Below are positions 1 to 7,919 of a stretch of DNA of 64,000 bases, piece after piece (positions within the stretch are counted from its first letter, which is position 1; each line of letters starts with the position of its first letter). The position numbers were made by a program, and so were the translations under genes. The DNA is taken from assembly GCF_013408825.1 (NCBI RefSeq), contig NZ_JACCBZ010000004.1, forward strand, positions 124,001-188,000, in the 5' to 3' direction. The notes under the pieces were generated by a model that ran no database searches, was not told the DNA's origin, and saw nothing but the letters and a program-made list of their open reading frames with translations. Origin of the DNA: Mucilaginibacter tundrae (GTDB lineage: Bacteria; Bacteroidota; Bacteroidia; Sphingobacteriales; Sphingobacteriaceae).

Positions 1-268
1 CGCTAGGGTAGGATGGGTTTAGCGCCAAAGTTTGGGTGAAATCTTTTACTGCATGCTGGTCGTCATGCTGGTTGCTGTAGGCATTAGCGCGATAAAAATA
101 GGCATTGGCATCTCTAGGGTTTATTTCGATAGCTTTTGTAAAAGCGGCAATTGCTGTCGCATAATCCTTTCTTCCGGCGGCCTGGTTGCCATTTTGAATA
201 TAGGTATCGGCTGTTTGTGCAAATGCACAGTATGGTAAAAGGAAAATAACGAAAAATATTTTTTTCAT
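1..268 (-). CDS. TPR-repeat secreted protein (partial, 3' end beyond window)
   Basis: An open frame starts with ATG at 268 and runs leftward off the window edge without a stop, giving 89 codons. The N-terminus (Met-Lys-Lys, then a hydrophobic stretch ending AFA-Q) is a typical signal peptide of about 18 residues, so the product is probably periplasmic. The rest shows tetratricopeptide spacing: a segment with G-x-Y-A-x-A-I-x-x-F and A-I-E-I-N-P, followed by the start of a second unit with A-x-A-Y-F-Y-R-A and L-A-L-N-P. TPR proteins are protein-interaction scaffolds and no specific role can be read. Two shorter frames on other strands over the same bases are shadows. Confidence is good for the gene and low for any function. 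Confidence 0.8.
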   Translation of the reverse strand, partial: MKKIFFVIFLLPYCAFAQTADTYIQNGNQAAGRKDYATAIAAFTKAIEINPRDANAYFYRANAYSNQHDDQHAVKDFTQTLALNPSYPS

Positions 269-381
269 AAAAATGAGCAACCCTTAACACTGACTTAAGT
301 TGATTTTTTTCAGCCAATGTGTAATTTACTGCATATACGTAATTGTACAGCAGAGGTTTTGTTTTAACGGATTTTAGACTG

Positions 382-603
382 CTAAGTTTTAAGCGTTTTT
401 TGTTTGTTCTGCAGCATAATGAGTGCTTTGCCAGCTCGTACTTTGCGGGTGTCCTCTTGCTTTGCAGATCCTACCCAATCGCAATAACCTTGTTTGTATG
501 ATTTTGAGAGGATTTCAAAAAAAGCGTTTGCTTCAGCGTTGTTATCCAATAATACCTGTAATTCGGTAGGTATACCGTCAATGTGTTCTCCCTTTTTAAG
601 CAT
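382..603 (-). CDS. Small YdeI/OmpD-associated (OmdA) domain protein
   Basis: This 73-aa protein has the pattern F-F-x-x-L-S-x-S-Y-K-x-G-Y-C-D-W-V-x-x-A-K, then E-D-T-R-K-V-R-A-G-K-A-L-I-M-L. That matches the C-terminal domain of YdeI/OmpD-associated proteins, which some annotations call bacteriocin-protection domains. Full YdeI proteins are about 190 aa, so this is a stand-alone C-terminal domain. It has no signal peptide and should be cytoplasmic. It lies 15 bases downstream of the zinc-finger gene on the same strand and may be co-transcribed with it. The biochemical role of the family is poorly known, and the call rests on pattern recognition only. Confidence 0.7.
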   Translation of the reverse strand: MLKKGEHIDGIPTELQVLLDNNAEANAFFEILSKSYKQGYCDWVGSAKQEDTRKVRAGKALIMLQNKQKTLKT

Positions 604-618
604 ATGATGTTATACAGG

Positions 619-891
619 TTAATATTCAACAAATTGTTCATCCGGATAACACCATAACCAACGTTCGCCTGGTTCTGCCGAAGAGATCACCGGATGGTGA
701 CTCTCATGGTAATGCTTAGTCATGTGTTTAGATGGTGAATCATCACAACACAAAGTAACCCCGCAAGTTTGGCATACCCGTAAGTGTACCCAGGTGCCAT
801 TATGTTTTATACACTCCTCACAAACATCATCCTTACTAAGTTTTACACTTTTTATGGCTTTTATGTGAGCGCAAACTGACTGATCTTCCAT
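619..891 (-). CDS. UBP-type zinc-finger protein
   Basis: This 90-aa protein is almost entirely one zf-UBP domain: Cys8 and His9 near the start, a C-E-E-C pair, the W-V-H-L-R-V-C-x-x-C-G block, C-C-D-D-S, then a H-x-x-x-H cluster and H-P-V. Eukaryotic members bind the ubiquitin C-terminal tail. Bacterial stand-alone versions of about 90 aa are common, and their ligand is unknown to me. The C-terminal W-L-W-C-Y-P-D motif is also typical of the family. It is soluble and cytoplasmic, and it is followed by the YdeI-like gene. Confidence 0.88.
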   Translation of the reverse strand: MEDQSVCAHIKAIKSVKLSKDDVCEECIKHNGTWVHLRVCQTCGVTLCCDDSPSKHMTKHYHESHHPVISSAEPGERWLWCYPDEQFVEY

Positions 892-1086
892 ATTTAAAGA
901 TAATACAAATTAAATATATATATAAATATCAGCTTTATGATTTGTTATTGAAAGGTACAGTTAAACAGATTTAATCAATGCTAAATATTTTTAATTTCTG
1001 ATTGTTGAATTTCGTTTTTCCTTGCCTGTCTGCCTGTAACTAATTAATATTGTTTACATTACGTCATTCTAAACTTTAGATTAATT

Positions 1087-1902
1087 ATGAAATTAAACCT
1101 TATCCGCATATTTACCTTATTGCTTGTAGTAGTATTTTGTTACTCTGCATGTAAAAAAACAGTAACTAAACCAGTTTCCACCTCACCAATAACTGATGCA
1201 GATGCAGCAAAGCAAATCGCGCTAAGCCTAAATAAATCACTTACCGGCCAATTGGGTGGTGCCAGTATAAATGACGGCGCAAAAGCACCATATAGTATTG
1301 TAGCAGGTAAAAATACGAAAACAGTTAATTCGCTTAATCCATTATGCGGATATGTAATTGACACCGCTTATTCACACTTAGTTTTACCTGGAGATACCAC
1401 CGAATGGCTAAGTGGAAAATTTCATTTTGTATACAATTGCAGTTCAAGCTACGTTAACGGCTATACCGTATATGACAGTTTAAAGGTTGAGAATTATAGT
1501 CCTACTTTTTTGGATGAATACACTAATATTCAAAATTATACTTTTAAAGCTACTGATAGCACCTACCAATCATCTACATTAAATGGTTCAATTGTTACTT
1601 CCAGTTCACATGAAGCTATTACGCCACCTAAAATCCAAAACCAATATACTTTAGTTGAATGCAACTATCAACTAAAAGGCTTATTGATAGTGAACGGATC
1701 AGGTACTACCGATATTACTGCCGGTACAGCAACATTCACTTCTTATGTTGAAGAAGTTAACGGGCCGGTTGGTACGCAGGGATATTTTGCCAATTATGCA
1801 GGGTCAATCCAATATATAGGTAATCATCAGGCAAAATTGATCATCACAGGTGGGAGTACTTATTTAATTAACTTTATTACCGGTTCGGTTACTCAGCAAT
1901 AA
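1087..1902 (+). CDS. Putative lipoprotein, unknown function
   Basis: This 271-aa protein starts with a hydrophobic leader ending Y-S-A-C-K-K, a Bacteroidota-style lipobox that would put the lipidated Cys at residue 22. The mature part is rich in Ser, Thr, Tyr and Asn and alternates short beta-strand-like stretches, suggesting an all-beta secreted domain. I do not recognise a family. It stands alone, with 195 bp of non-coding DNA upstream and a strong hairpin terminator directly downstream. It is likely anchored in the outer or inner membrane facing the periplasm. Confidence 0.75.
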   Translation: MKLNLIRIFTLLLVVVFCYSACKKTVTKPVSTSPITDADAAKQIALSLNKSLTGQLGGASINDGAKAPYSIVAGKNTKTVNSLNPLCGYVIDTAYSHLVLPGDTTEWLSGKFHFVYNCSSSYVNGYTVYDSLKVENYSPTFLDEYTNIQNYTFKATDSTYQSSTLNGSIVTSSSHEAITPPKIQNQYTLVECNYQLKGLLIVNGSGTTDITAGTATFTSYVEEVNGPVGTQGYFANYAGSIQYIGNHQAKLIITGGSTYLINFITGSVTQQ

Positions 1903-1921
1903 GCCAATAATTACCTTATAA

Positions 1922-1956
1922 AAAAAGCTCTTTTCAGATTCTGGAAAGAGCTTTTT
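1922..1956. terminator. Bidirectional hairpin terminator
   Basis: A near-perfect 16-bp stem (one G-T pair) with a 3-nt loop: AAAAAGCTCTTT at 1922-1933 pairs with AAAGAGCTTTTT at 1945-1956, with the inner CAG/CTG closing the loop. T-runs on both strands suit termination of the lipoprotein gene (+) and of the HdeD-like gene (-). Confidence 0.9.
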
Positions 1957-1972
1957 GTTTATGCCGATTTAA

Positions 1973-2497
1973 TTAATGCGCTTTCATTCTGAAGCCTAAC
2001 CATATATTGAATATCCCGGTAATAAAAAAAGCTACCGCTATAAATGTGATAAGCGTCATCGAACCGAATACTGCATTAAAAATAATCATTAAACCAAATA
2101 TGGAGATGATGATGCCGCTTATAGTTAATATCCATGATCGTCCTAAAGCACGTGAAAAGCTAATAAGGGAAAATCCGCGAATTAGAAACCAGATGCCTAC
2201 AATAATGCGCAATATGGCAACGCTTGCAGCTACGTGACCCATAAGCACCAGGCCAAGTATCAAATCAACTACACCTAAAAATATATGCCAGCCCCTGTTG
2301 GTTTCGGTTTTATCCCTAACCGCGTGAAGCAGTTCGCCTAAACCGGCGATAAAGATAATCAATCCGAAAAAGAAACCTAAAGCTATAAAGCTTGTAAGCG
2401 GTGAGGCAATCATCCATATGCTTACTAAAATAAAAAGTATCCCTCTTAATAAAAATACCCACCAATGACGAAGGCGGCGGTCGACTGATAAATCCAT
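1973..2497 (-). CDS. HdeD-family (DUF308) integral membrane protein
   Basis: The protein is a six-helix hydrophobic membrane protein with the HdeD/DUF308 pattern: paired hydrophobic segments with G-x-x-x-x-x-x-G-L-x-x-L-x-H-A near the middle and G-I-W-F-L-I-R-G around residues 110-120. I place the start at the ATG at 2497 (M-D-L-S-V-D-R-R), giving 174 aa. The upstream in-frame extension to 2560 encodes 21 extra residues lacking the family's usual beginning. E. coli HdeD is linked to acid resistance, but the bacteroidotal members are uncharacterised as far as I know. It shares a bidirectional terminator with the convergent lipoprotein gene. Confidence 0.82.
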   Translation of the reverse strand: MDLSVDRRLRHWWVFLLRGILFILVSIWMIASPLTSFIALGFFFGLIIFIAGLGELLHAVRDKTETNRGWHIFLGVVDLILGLVLMGHVAASVAILRIIVGIWFLIRGFSLISFSRALGRSWILTISGIIISIFGLMIIFNAVFGSMTLITFIAVAFFITGIFNIWLGFRMKAH

Positions 2498-2603
2498 GTT
2501 GTTTGTTTTTGTTTTCAACCAACATAACAAGTAAATGTTTGTGTAGTTGACAGTTTGCACATGAAATTTATAGTATATAAATTTATTACTATAAACCTAA
2601 GTT

Positions 2604-2999
2604 ATGAAAAATCAATTTAAAACCGTCTTTGCGCCAGTGTTATATATACCAACAGGTACTGTTGATATTGATTTTTATAAAAATGCGTTTGATGCAATCG
2701 AATTGCGCAGATTTAAAAATGATGATGGCAGTGTACATGTAGCCGAGTTTACTGTTGATGGTGCCATGTTTCATTTACATGAAGAAAACTATATTAAAAA
2801 GGCATTTAGCGCGCTAAGTTGTAATGGAACAACAATTAATATTGGTTTAATGGTTAATGATGTTGATGCGCTAATGGCACAAGCGCTGGCTGCTGGCGCG
2901 AAAGAAATATCGCCCGCTCAGGATTATGACTATGGTTTCCGGCAAGGCGATATTATAGATCCATTTGGCCATCACTGGACAATCCAAAAGGTGATTTAG
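2604..2999 (+). CDS. VOC-family (glyoxalase/PhnB-like) protein
   Basis: This 131-aa protein has the vicinal-oxygen-chelate fold pattern of PhnB-like proteins: an opening P-V-L-Y-I-P-x-G-T, then F-Y-K-N-A-F near residue 30, a central D-G-A-M-F-H-L-H-E segment, V-N-D-V-D-A-L-M-A-Q-A-L-A-A-G-A-K, and a terminal D-P-F-G-H-H-W-T-I. Family members include glyoxalases, bleomycin-resistance proteins and many enzymes of unknown substrate. The His and Glu positions needed for a metal site are partly present (H-L-H-E, G-H-H-W). It is a single-gene unit with no informative neighbours. Confidence 0.82.
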   Translation: MKNQFKTVFAPVLYIPTGTVDIDFYKNAFDAIELRRFKNDDGSVHVAEFTVDGAMFHLHEENYIKKAFSALSCNGTTINIGLMVNDVDALMAQALAAGAKEISPAQDYDYGFRQGDIIDPFGHHWTIQKVI

Positions 3000-3016
3000 T
3001 AATACTGATCCTTTAA

Positions 3017-3874
3017 TTATTTGTGATCTACCTGTTTTATTATCGCAATAATATCCTCGTTACCATATTCAGCTTCAGCTTGCTGAAATGTTTGATACAC
3101 AGTTTCACCAAGCGGGGTGGAAAGGCCGATGTCTTTTGCGAGACGCAGATCCTTAGCAATTAGTTTCAATGCAAAGGCAGCTTTGTAATTGTCGGTAACA
3201 ATGGCATCGCCTTTTATTTTACCAAATGGGCTGCCTAAAGCACTGTTGTTGATCAAAGTAGTTAAATCGCCGGGATCAATACCATTATTCTTTGCTAAAA
3301 TAATAGCTTCCGCTAAACCCTGTGCAGCAATACCTAACAATGTATTGATAGCAAGTTTGGCAACATTGCCTGCTCCATTATCGCCAACCAGCATGGCCAG
3401 TTTGCCTAATTTTTCTAATATAGTTTTAACCTGCTTAAATGCAGCCGCATCACCGCCAACCATCACTACCAATGTTCCTTCCTGCGCTTGTTTTACGCTG
3501 CCAGATACCGGTGCATCCAAATAATGATTGCCTTGTTCTAAACATTTAGCTGCAACTTCCTTGCTAATAGCAGGCGATACGGTACTCATGTTGACGATGA
3601 CTTTACCGAACGTTTTCGCGCTTAACAAACCCTCATCGCCATAAAAAATATTTTGTATGGCTTTATCATCCGATACCATGATGATTACCACATCGGTTTG
3701 ATGTATTAATGCAGACGGAGTAGCGGCAGTTGTTGCGCCTTGCTCTTTAATGGCATCCTCTTTTTCTTTGGTCCGGTTATATACCGTTACCGGGTAGCCT
3801 GCTTTTATCAGTTGCTGCGACATTGGGTTGCCCATTGTGCCAAGGCCTATCCAGCCGATTTTTGTTGTGCTCAT
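3017..3874 (-). CDS. NAD(P)-dependent beta-hydroxyacid dehydrogenase family
   Basis: This 285-aa protein belongs to the 3-hydroxyisobutyrate dehydrogenase / tartronate-semialdehyde reductase family. The N-terminal Rossmann signature G-L-G-T-M-G-N-P-M (residues 10-18) is followed by V-Y-N-R-T (31-35), where the Arg suggests NADP preference. The substrate-binding motif D-A-P-V-S-G-S lies at 120-126, and the catalytic Lys is K173 in G-N-V-A-K-L. The family reduces or oxidises small beta-hydroxyacids, and some members reduce glyoxylate or succinic semialdehyde, so the exact substrate cannot be read. Length is normal. It converges on the VOC gene and is 25 bases downstream of the M28 peptidase gene on the same strand. 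Confidence 0.9.
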   Translation of the reverse strand: MSTTKIGWIGLGTMGNPMSQQLIKAGYPVTVYNRTKEKEDAIKEQGATTAATPSALIHQTDVVIIMVSDDKAIQNIFYGDEGLLSAKTFGKVIVNMSTVSPAISKEVAAKCLEQGNHYLDAPVSGSVKQAQEGTLVVMVGGDAAAFKQVKTILEKLGKLAMLVGDNGAGNVAKLAINTLLGIAAQGLAEAIILAKNNGIDPGDLTTLINNSALGSPFGKIKGDAIVTDNYKAAFALKLIAKDLRLAKDIGLSTPLGETVYQTFQQAEAEYGNEDIIAIIKQVDHK

Positions 3875-3899
3875 ATTTTTTAGGTAGATGATTGCAAAT

Positions 3900-5060
3900 T
3901 TAATGGTGCTTATTCATTAATACATCATTAAAATTCAACATCAATGTAAATATATCGCTGTATTTATCCATCGGTAGGGTTGAGCTTATATCATAAATAT
4001 CATGATAGGCCTTTATTCCGCCAAGCGTATAGATGTAAAATGCCGGGACATCATTTTTGAAAAAAAAATAATGATCACTATTAGCTGCTTTTCCCCGCGA
4101 AACGATCTTTGGTAATAAACCGTCTTTGTTGTTAATTTGCTTTAGTATATTGAATTCCCTTGAGTAAATCGAGCCGTTAACAATAGTAATACCATCAATG
4201 CCGGTGCCTTCCAGATCCAAATTGACTAAGAACCTGATATTCTTTAACGGAACCAGTGGGTGTTCTGTAAAATACTTCGAGCCCAAGAGCCCTATTTCTT
4301 CCCCTGAAAAAAGAATAAAAGCCATTGTGTAAGGCTGTGGATGAGCTGTATAATATTTAGCCAATGATAATACTTGAGCCACACCGCTTGCATTATCATT
4401 AGCTCCCGGGAAAAAGGTTTTTCGTCCCATACCGCCAAGATGATCATAATGGGCTGTATAAACTATAACTGAATCGGGTTTTGATGTGCCCTTGACTATG
4501 CCGCAAATGTTAGCGGTTTTAAAGTCTGTTATTAATTTATTTTTAATATTAATGCTGATGGAAAGTGGAGTAGGCTTAAATGAATTTTTGTTAAGTTCAA
4601 TTATGGTGTAATCTTTTGCTTTTTGCTCGGCTGACCAGGTTAGTTTATTTTCTTTTACTACCATAATCCTATCTGCAACATCAACAAAATGGGTACTGTC
4701 TCGCTGTTCAAGCTGGATAGTTTTCTTTATCCCCCGGCTTTCCGGGCTAATGATAAAGTCCTGTCCAGGCACTAGTGGCTCACCATTTATGGCTACAAAC
4801 ATTTTGCCAGGATAGGTATTTACTGAATAAGAAAAAAGCTGCAAAAAACTTTTGCCGTCCATCGGCTTAAGGCCAATGCTTTTAAACTGCGTGGTTAAAT
4901 ATTTTTGGGCTTTGTGTACACCGTTTTTGGTATACCCACGCCCCCAAAAGTGTTTGGAAGATAAGGTGTCAACTATTTTTCGTGCAAAAACTTCGTCCTG
5001 GGCGAAAAGGACCTTTGGTGAAAATAAAAAGAGTATGAAAAAGGTTAGTTTGATCTTCAT
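3900..5060 (-). CDS. Secreted M28-family zinc aminopeptidase
   Basis: This 386-aa protein has a signal peptide (about 1-20, ending L-F-A-Q) and an M28 metallopeptidase domain at about 180-380. Likely zinc ligands are H204 (A-H-Y-D-H), D222 (G-A-N-D-N-A-S-G), E255, D282 (N-L-D-L-E-G) and H353 (A-Y-H-D), with E254 as catalytic base in S-G-E-E-I-G. All expected residues are visible, so it should be active. The N-terminal 180 residues are the usual accessory region. Such enzymes release N-terminal amino acids from peptides in the periplasm. A short overlapping frame on the + strand at 4852 is a shadow. Confidence 0.92.
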   Translation of the reverse strand: MKIKLTFFILFLFSPKVLFAQDEVFARKIVDTLSSKHFWGRGYTKNGVHKAQKYLTTQFKSIGLKPMDGKSFLQLFSYSVNTYPGKMFVAINGEPLVPGQDFIISPESRGIKKTIQLEQRDSTHFVDVADRIMVVKENKLTWSAEQKAKDYTIIELNKNSFKPTPLSISINIKNKLITDFKTANICGIVKGTSKPDSVIVYTAHYDHLGGMGRKTFFPGANDNASGVAQVLSLAKYYTAHPQPYTMAFILFSGEEIGLLGSKYFTEHPLVPLKNIRFLVNLDLEGTGIDGITIVNGSIYSREFNILKQINNKDGLLPKIVSRGKAANSDHYFFFKNDVPAFYIYTLGGIKAYHDIYDISSTLPMDKYSDIFTLMLNFNDVLMNKHH

Positions 5061-5111
5061 TGAATGCCAAATAGTCGATCAATATAACCAAATGTTTAAT
5101 ATAAAAACGGA

Positions 5112-5933
5112 CTAGTTTTTAGTCACTAAAACCCAATCAACTTGCATTAGCGCTTTGCCTTGTTTGATTTTATCAACGCTGCTTTGTGATAGGCCATAAT
5201 ATGGTGTAGTAACTTTATTAACGCCAAAAGGATAACCACCGCCCAATGCAAAATTTAAAATGATGTATTTCGGATTGTCATAAGCCCAGCGGCCATAATG
5301 TTCAACCATTGCACGTGTAACGGTGTAAGTAACTTTACCATCAACACTGAAAATCATGTGGTCGGCAGTCCAATCAACGCTATATATGTGCCATTGGGTA
5401 ACATCAACCCCTGGAGGAAAATGAAAACGATAAGCAATTGGCGTGTTACCAAAATAGCCGGGCCCGTGCATGGCATGGCTCACCCACGATGAATCACCGA
5501 CAGTTTCCATCATATCTATTTCGCCACAGTCTGGCCATTTGCCCTCGCCCAAAGCCCAAAATGCAGGCCATAAGCCCGCGCCTCCACTCATTTTAATACG
5601 TGCCGATGCTGTTCCGTAAGTAAATTCAAATTTTGAACGTGTGTTAATACGTCCGGAAAGGAAATCATACTTTCGTTGCTTATTGCTGGTATAACCCGGA
5701 TGATACACAGGTTTTATTTCTAATTCACCATCTTTTTGAGTAAGTACCGATGTTGAATCTACATAAGCCTGTTGTTCGTTATTAACGGTATTGCCGGTAA
5801 CCTCAACATTCCATTTCGCTCTGTTAAGCGAAGTATTGTTAAAGTCCTCAAAAAATAAGGTATCGGGTTTATTTTGCGCAACGGCTAAATGTGAAAGAAA
5901 AAAAACAAATACACATGAACAAAAATGTTTCAT
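5112..5933 (-). CDS. Secreted glycoside hydrolase family 16 (beta-glucanase type)
   Basis: This 273-aa protein has a signal peptide (1-19, cleaved at A-V-A-Q) and a single GH16 domain. The catalytic motif E-I-D-M-M-E at 138-143 has the extra residue of the laminarinase-type (beta-bulge) subgroup: E138 nucleophile, D140 helper, E143 acid/base. Other family marks are F-F-E-D-F (27-31), W-P-A-F-W-A-L-G (122-129) and W-H-I-Y-S-V-D-W after the catalytic site. It probably cleaves beta-1,3 or mixed-linkage beta-glucans in the periplasm or outside the cell. It stands alone, with no SusC/SusD pair nearby, so it is not part of a classical polysaccharide-utilisation locus. Confidence 0.93.
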   Translation of the reverse strand: MKHFCSCVFVFFLSHLAVAQNKPDTLFFEDFNNTSLNRAKWNVEVTGNTVNNEQQAYVDSTSVLTQKDGELEIKPVYHPGYTSNKQRKYDFLSGRINTRSKFEFTYGTASARIKMSGGAGLWPAFWALGEGKWPDCGEIDMMETVGDSSWVSHAMHGPGYFGNTPIAYRFHFPPGVDVTQWHIYSVDWTADHMIFSVDGKVTYTVTRAMVEHYGRWAYDNPKYIILNFALGGGYPFGVNKVTTPYYGLSQSSVDKIKQGKALMQVDWVLVTKN

Positions 5934-6213
5934 AAAAATTTGATAAGAAACAAAAATAAATAATTATTATGGGTAAAGTATATTTGAAAACATGTTGGCT
6001 TTGACGACAAGTGATTATAATATGTTTTGAACTAAATATAAATATATTTGCTTGGTGATTTCTAAGTGGTTATGTTTTAATGGAGCCATTTCGTTATAAA
6101 AATTGTATCAAAAGATATTTAAATTTATCTTTAGGCAAGAAGAAGCGCCCACTCATTATAAGAATTCTTGTTTTATATCAATAGCAATAAATAAAAAATA
6201 AACCATATTACGA

Positions 6214-7110
6214 ATGGGTGATTCTACTACAAATGATTTTTACAACGATAGCACTGCAAATGAAGTTCATTCCCAAAAATGGGATCTGGAGATAAAGCCT
6301 CAAAGCAGTTTATTTGATCTGCACCTAAAGGAAGTTTGGGCATACCGCGATTTACTTTGGTTATTAGTAAGGCGTGATTTTGTGTCTTTTTATAAACAAA
6401 CCATATTTGGCCCTTTATGGTTTTTTATCCAACCCATATTTACAACAATAATTTTCACTTTCATATTTAGTAATCTTGCTAAAATAAGTACCAATTCTGC
6501 GCCTGCACCCCTATTTTATATGGCTGGTACGGTTGCCTGGAACTATTTTGCTGACAGTTTAACTAAAACTTCAACTGTTTTTAGGGATAACGCGCCCATT
6601 TTTGGCAAAGTATATTTCCCAAGGTTAATTATGCCTGTTAGTATTGTTTTTTCAAACCTTGTAAAATTTGGCGTACAGTTTATACTATTTATAATTCTGT
6701 TAACATATTTTATGCTAACAACCAATAAGGTTGAACCGAACCTCTATATACTTTTATTTCCGGTAGTTATTTTGCTAATGGCGATATTGGGCTTAGGGAT
6801 CGGTTTAATAATTACAGCAGCAACAACCAAATACCGCGATTTAGCCTTTATAGTAACCTTTGGTATACAACTATTAATGTATGCTACACCGGTAATCTAT
6901 CCATTATCGGCCGCACCTGTAAAATATCGTACCATTATAGCGCTAAACCCAATGAGTGGTTTGATAGAAACATTCAGATATGGCTTTTTAGGTACCGGGC
7001 AATTTTACCCGGGAGCATTTTTTTATAGCGTTGTAGCCAGTATTATAATATTTGTACTGGGGCTGATAGTTTTTAATAAAGTGGAAAAGAATTTTGTTGA
7101 TACAGTTTAA
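6214..7110 (+). CDS. ABC-2 type polysaccharide/O-antigen export permease (Wzm-like), orphan
   Basis: This 298-aa protein has a cytoplasmic N-terminus of about 75 residues, then about six membrane helices. Hallmarks of the capsule/O-antigen ABC permease family are visible: L-L-W-L-L-V-R-R-D-F (residues 47-56), a Y-K-Q-T-I-F-G-P-L-W-F-F segment, K-Y-R-D-L-A-F-I in the cytoplasmic loop and N-P-M-S-G-L-I-E-T-F-R-Y before the last helix. It should form the membrane part of an exporter for lipid-linked glycans. The partner ATPase (Wzt-like), usually directly adjacent, is absent: the next gene downstream is a response regulator. A TATATTTG box lies at 6043-6050, 164 bases upstream, without a well-spaced -33 element. 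Confidence 0.9.
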   Translation: MGDSTTNDFYNDSTANEVHSQKWDLEIKPQSSLFDLHLKEVWAYRDLLWLLVRRDFVSFYKQTIFGPLWFFIQPIFTTIIFTFIFSNLAKISTNSAPAPLFYMAGTVAWNYFADSLTKTSTVFRDNAPIFGKVYFPRLIMPVSIVFSNLVKFGVQFILFIILLTYFMLTTNKVEPNLYILLFPVVILLMAILGLGIGLIITAATTKYRDLAFIVTFGIQLLMYATPVIYPLSAAPVKYRTIIALNPMSGLIETFRYGFLGTGQFYPGAFFYSVVASIIIFVLGLIVFNKVEKNFVDTV

Positions 7111-7232
7111 TATTACTAAACTCTATTTATAGGGGAAATCTATTAACATTGTAAGATGAACTGGGACTGAAATTATAACGATTTGGTTACCCAATACGCT
7201 CCCAAATTAATTATTAGCATCTTTGTAATACA

Positions 7233-7916
7233 ATGAATTACATCTGTTTAGTTGAAGATGAACAAAAAGTTGCCGCCTTTATTTGTAAAGGGCTGGAAGA
7301 ACATCGTTATAAAATAAAAACCGCTAAAAATGGTGCCGAAGCTGAAATGCTTATGGCAACCGAAAGTTTCGACCTGCTTATATTAGATATTATGCTGCCG
7401 GATATAAATGGCATTGAGCTATGCAGGCAAATAAGAATAACTGACCAGCAAACGCCAATATTAATGTTAAGCGCGCTCGATCAGGTACAAAATAAAGTTT
7501 CGGGATTAAAAGCGGGGGCCGATGATTATCTGATAAAGCCATTCCATTTTGGTGAGTTACTTGCCCGTATAGAGGCGTTATTGCGTCGTAAGCATAACCC
7601 ATCAAAAGAAGGCCATATACTTGAGTTTGATGATTTAAAGCTCGATACCTGGAGTAATACCGCCGAAAGGGCCGGAACGCAAATAGTTTTAACCGCCAAA
7701 GAGTACGCGTTGCTTGAATTGTTTATGCGCAGCCCTAACAAAGTACTATCACGCGATTATATAGCCGAGCAGGTTTGGGGAATAGATTTTGATACAGGCA
7801 CAAATTTCATAGATGTTTATATGAATTACCTGCGTAAAAAAATCGAAAAGGATTTCAAAAAGAAGCTCATCCATACAGTGATTGGTATGGGCTATATTAT
7901 GCGGAGCGAGAGGTAG
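7233..7916 (+). CDS. OmpR/PhoB-family response regulator (efflux-operon regulator)
   Basis: This 227-aa protein has a receiver domain (1-115) with acidic pocket E8/D9, phospho-acceptor D52 (L-I-L-D-I-M-L-P-D), S80 and K102 (L-I-K-P-F). A winged-helix DNA-binding domain (about 130-225) ends with H-T-V-I-G-M-G-Y-I-M. The histidine kinase follows 3 bases downstream, and the TolC/RND efflux operon follows that, so by context this is a CusR/CopR-like regulator. Its probable targets are the four 11-bp repeats at 9279-9322. An ATCTTTG sequence ends only 7 bases before the ATG, so the message may have a very short leader. Confidence 0.93.
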   Translation: MNYICLVEDEQKVAAFICKGLEEHRYKIKTAKNGAEAEMLMATESFDLLILDIMLPDINGIELCRQIRITDQQTPILMLSALDQVQNKVSGLKAGADDYLIKPFHFGELLARIEALLRRKHNPSKEGHILEFDDLKLDTWSNTAERAGTQIVLTAKEYALLELFMRSPNKVLSRDYIAEQVWGIDFDTGTNFIDVYMNYLRKKIEKDFKKKLIHTVIGMGYIMRSER

Positions 7917-7919
7917 GCC

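Noticed and set aside
3189..3524. 111-aa plus-strand frame inside the beta-hydroxyacid dehydrogenase gene
   Set aside because: Antisense shadow overlying conserved catalytic residues of the real gene.
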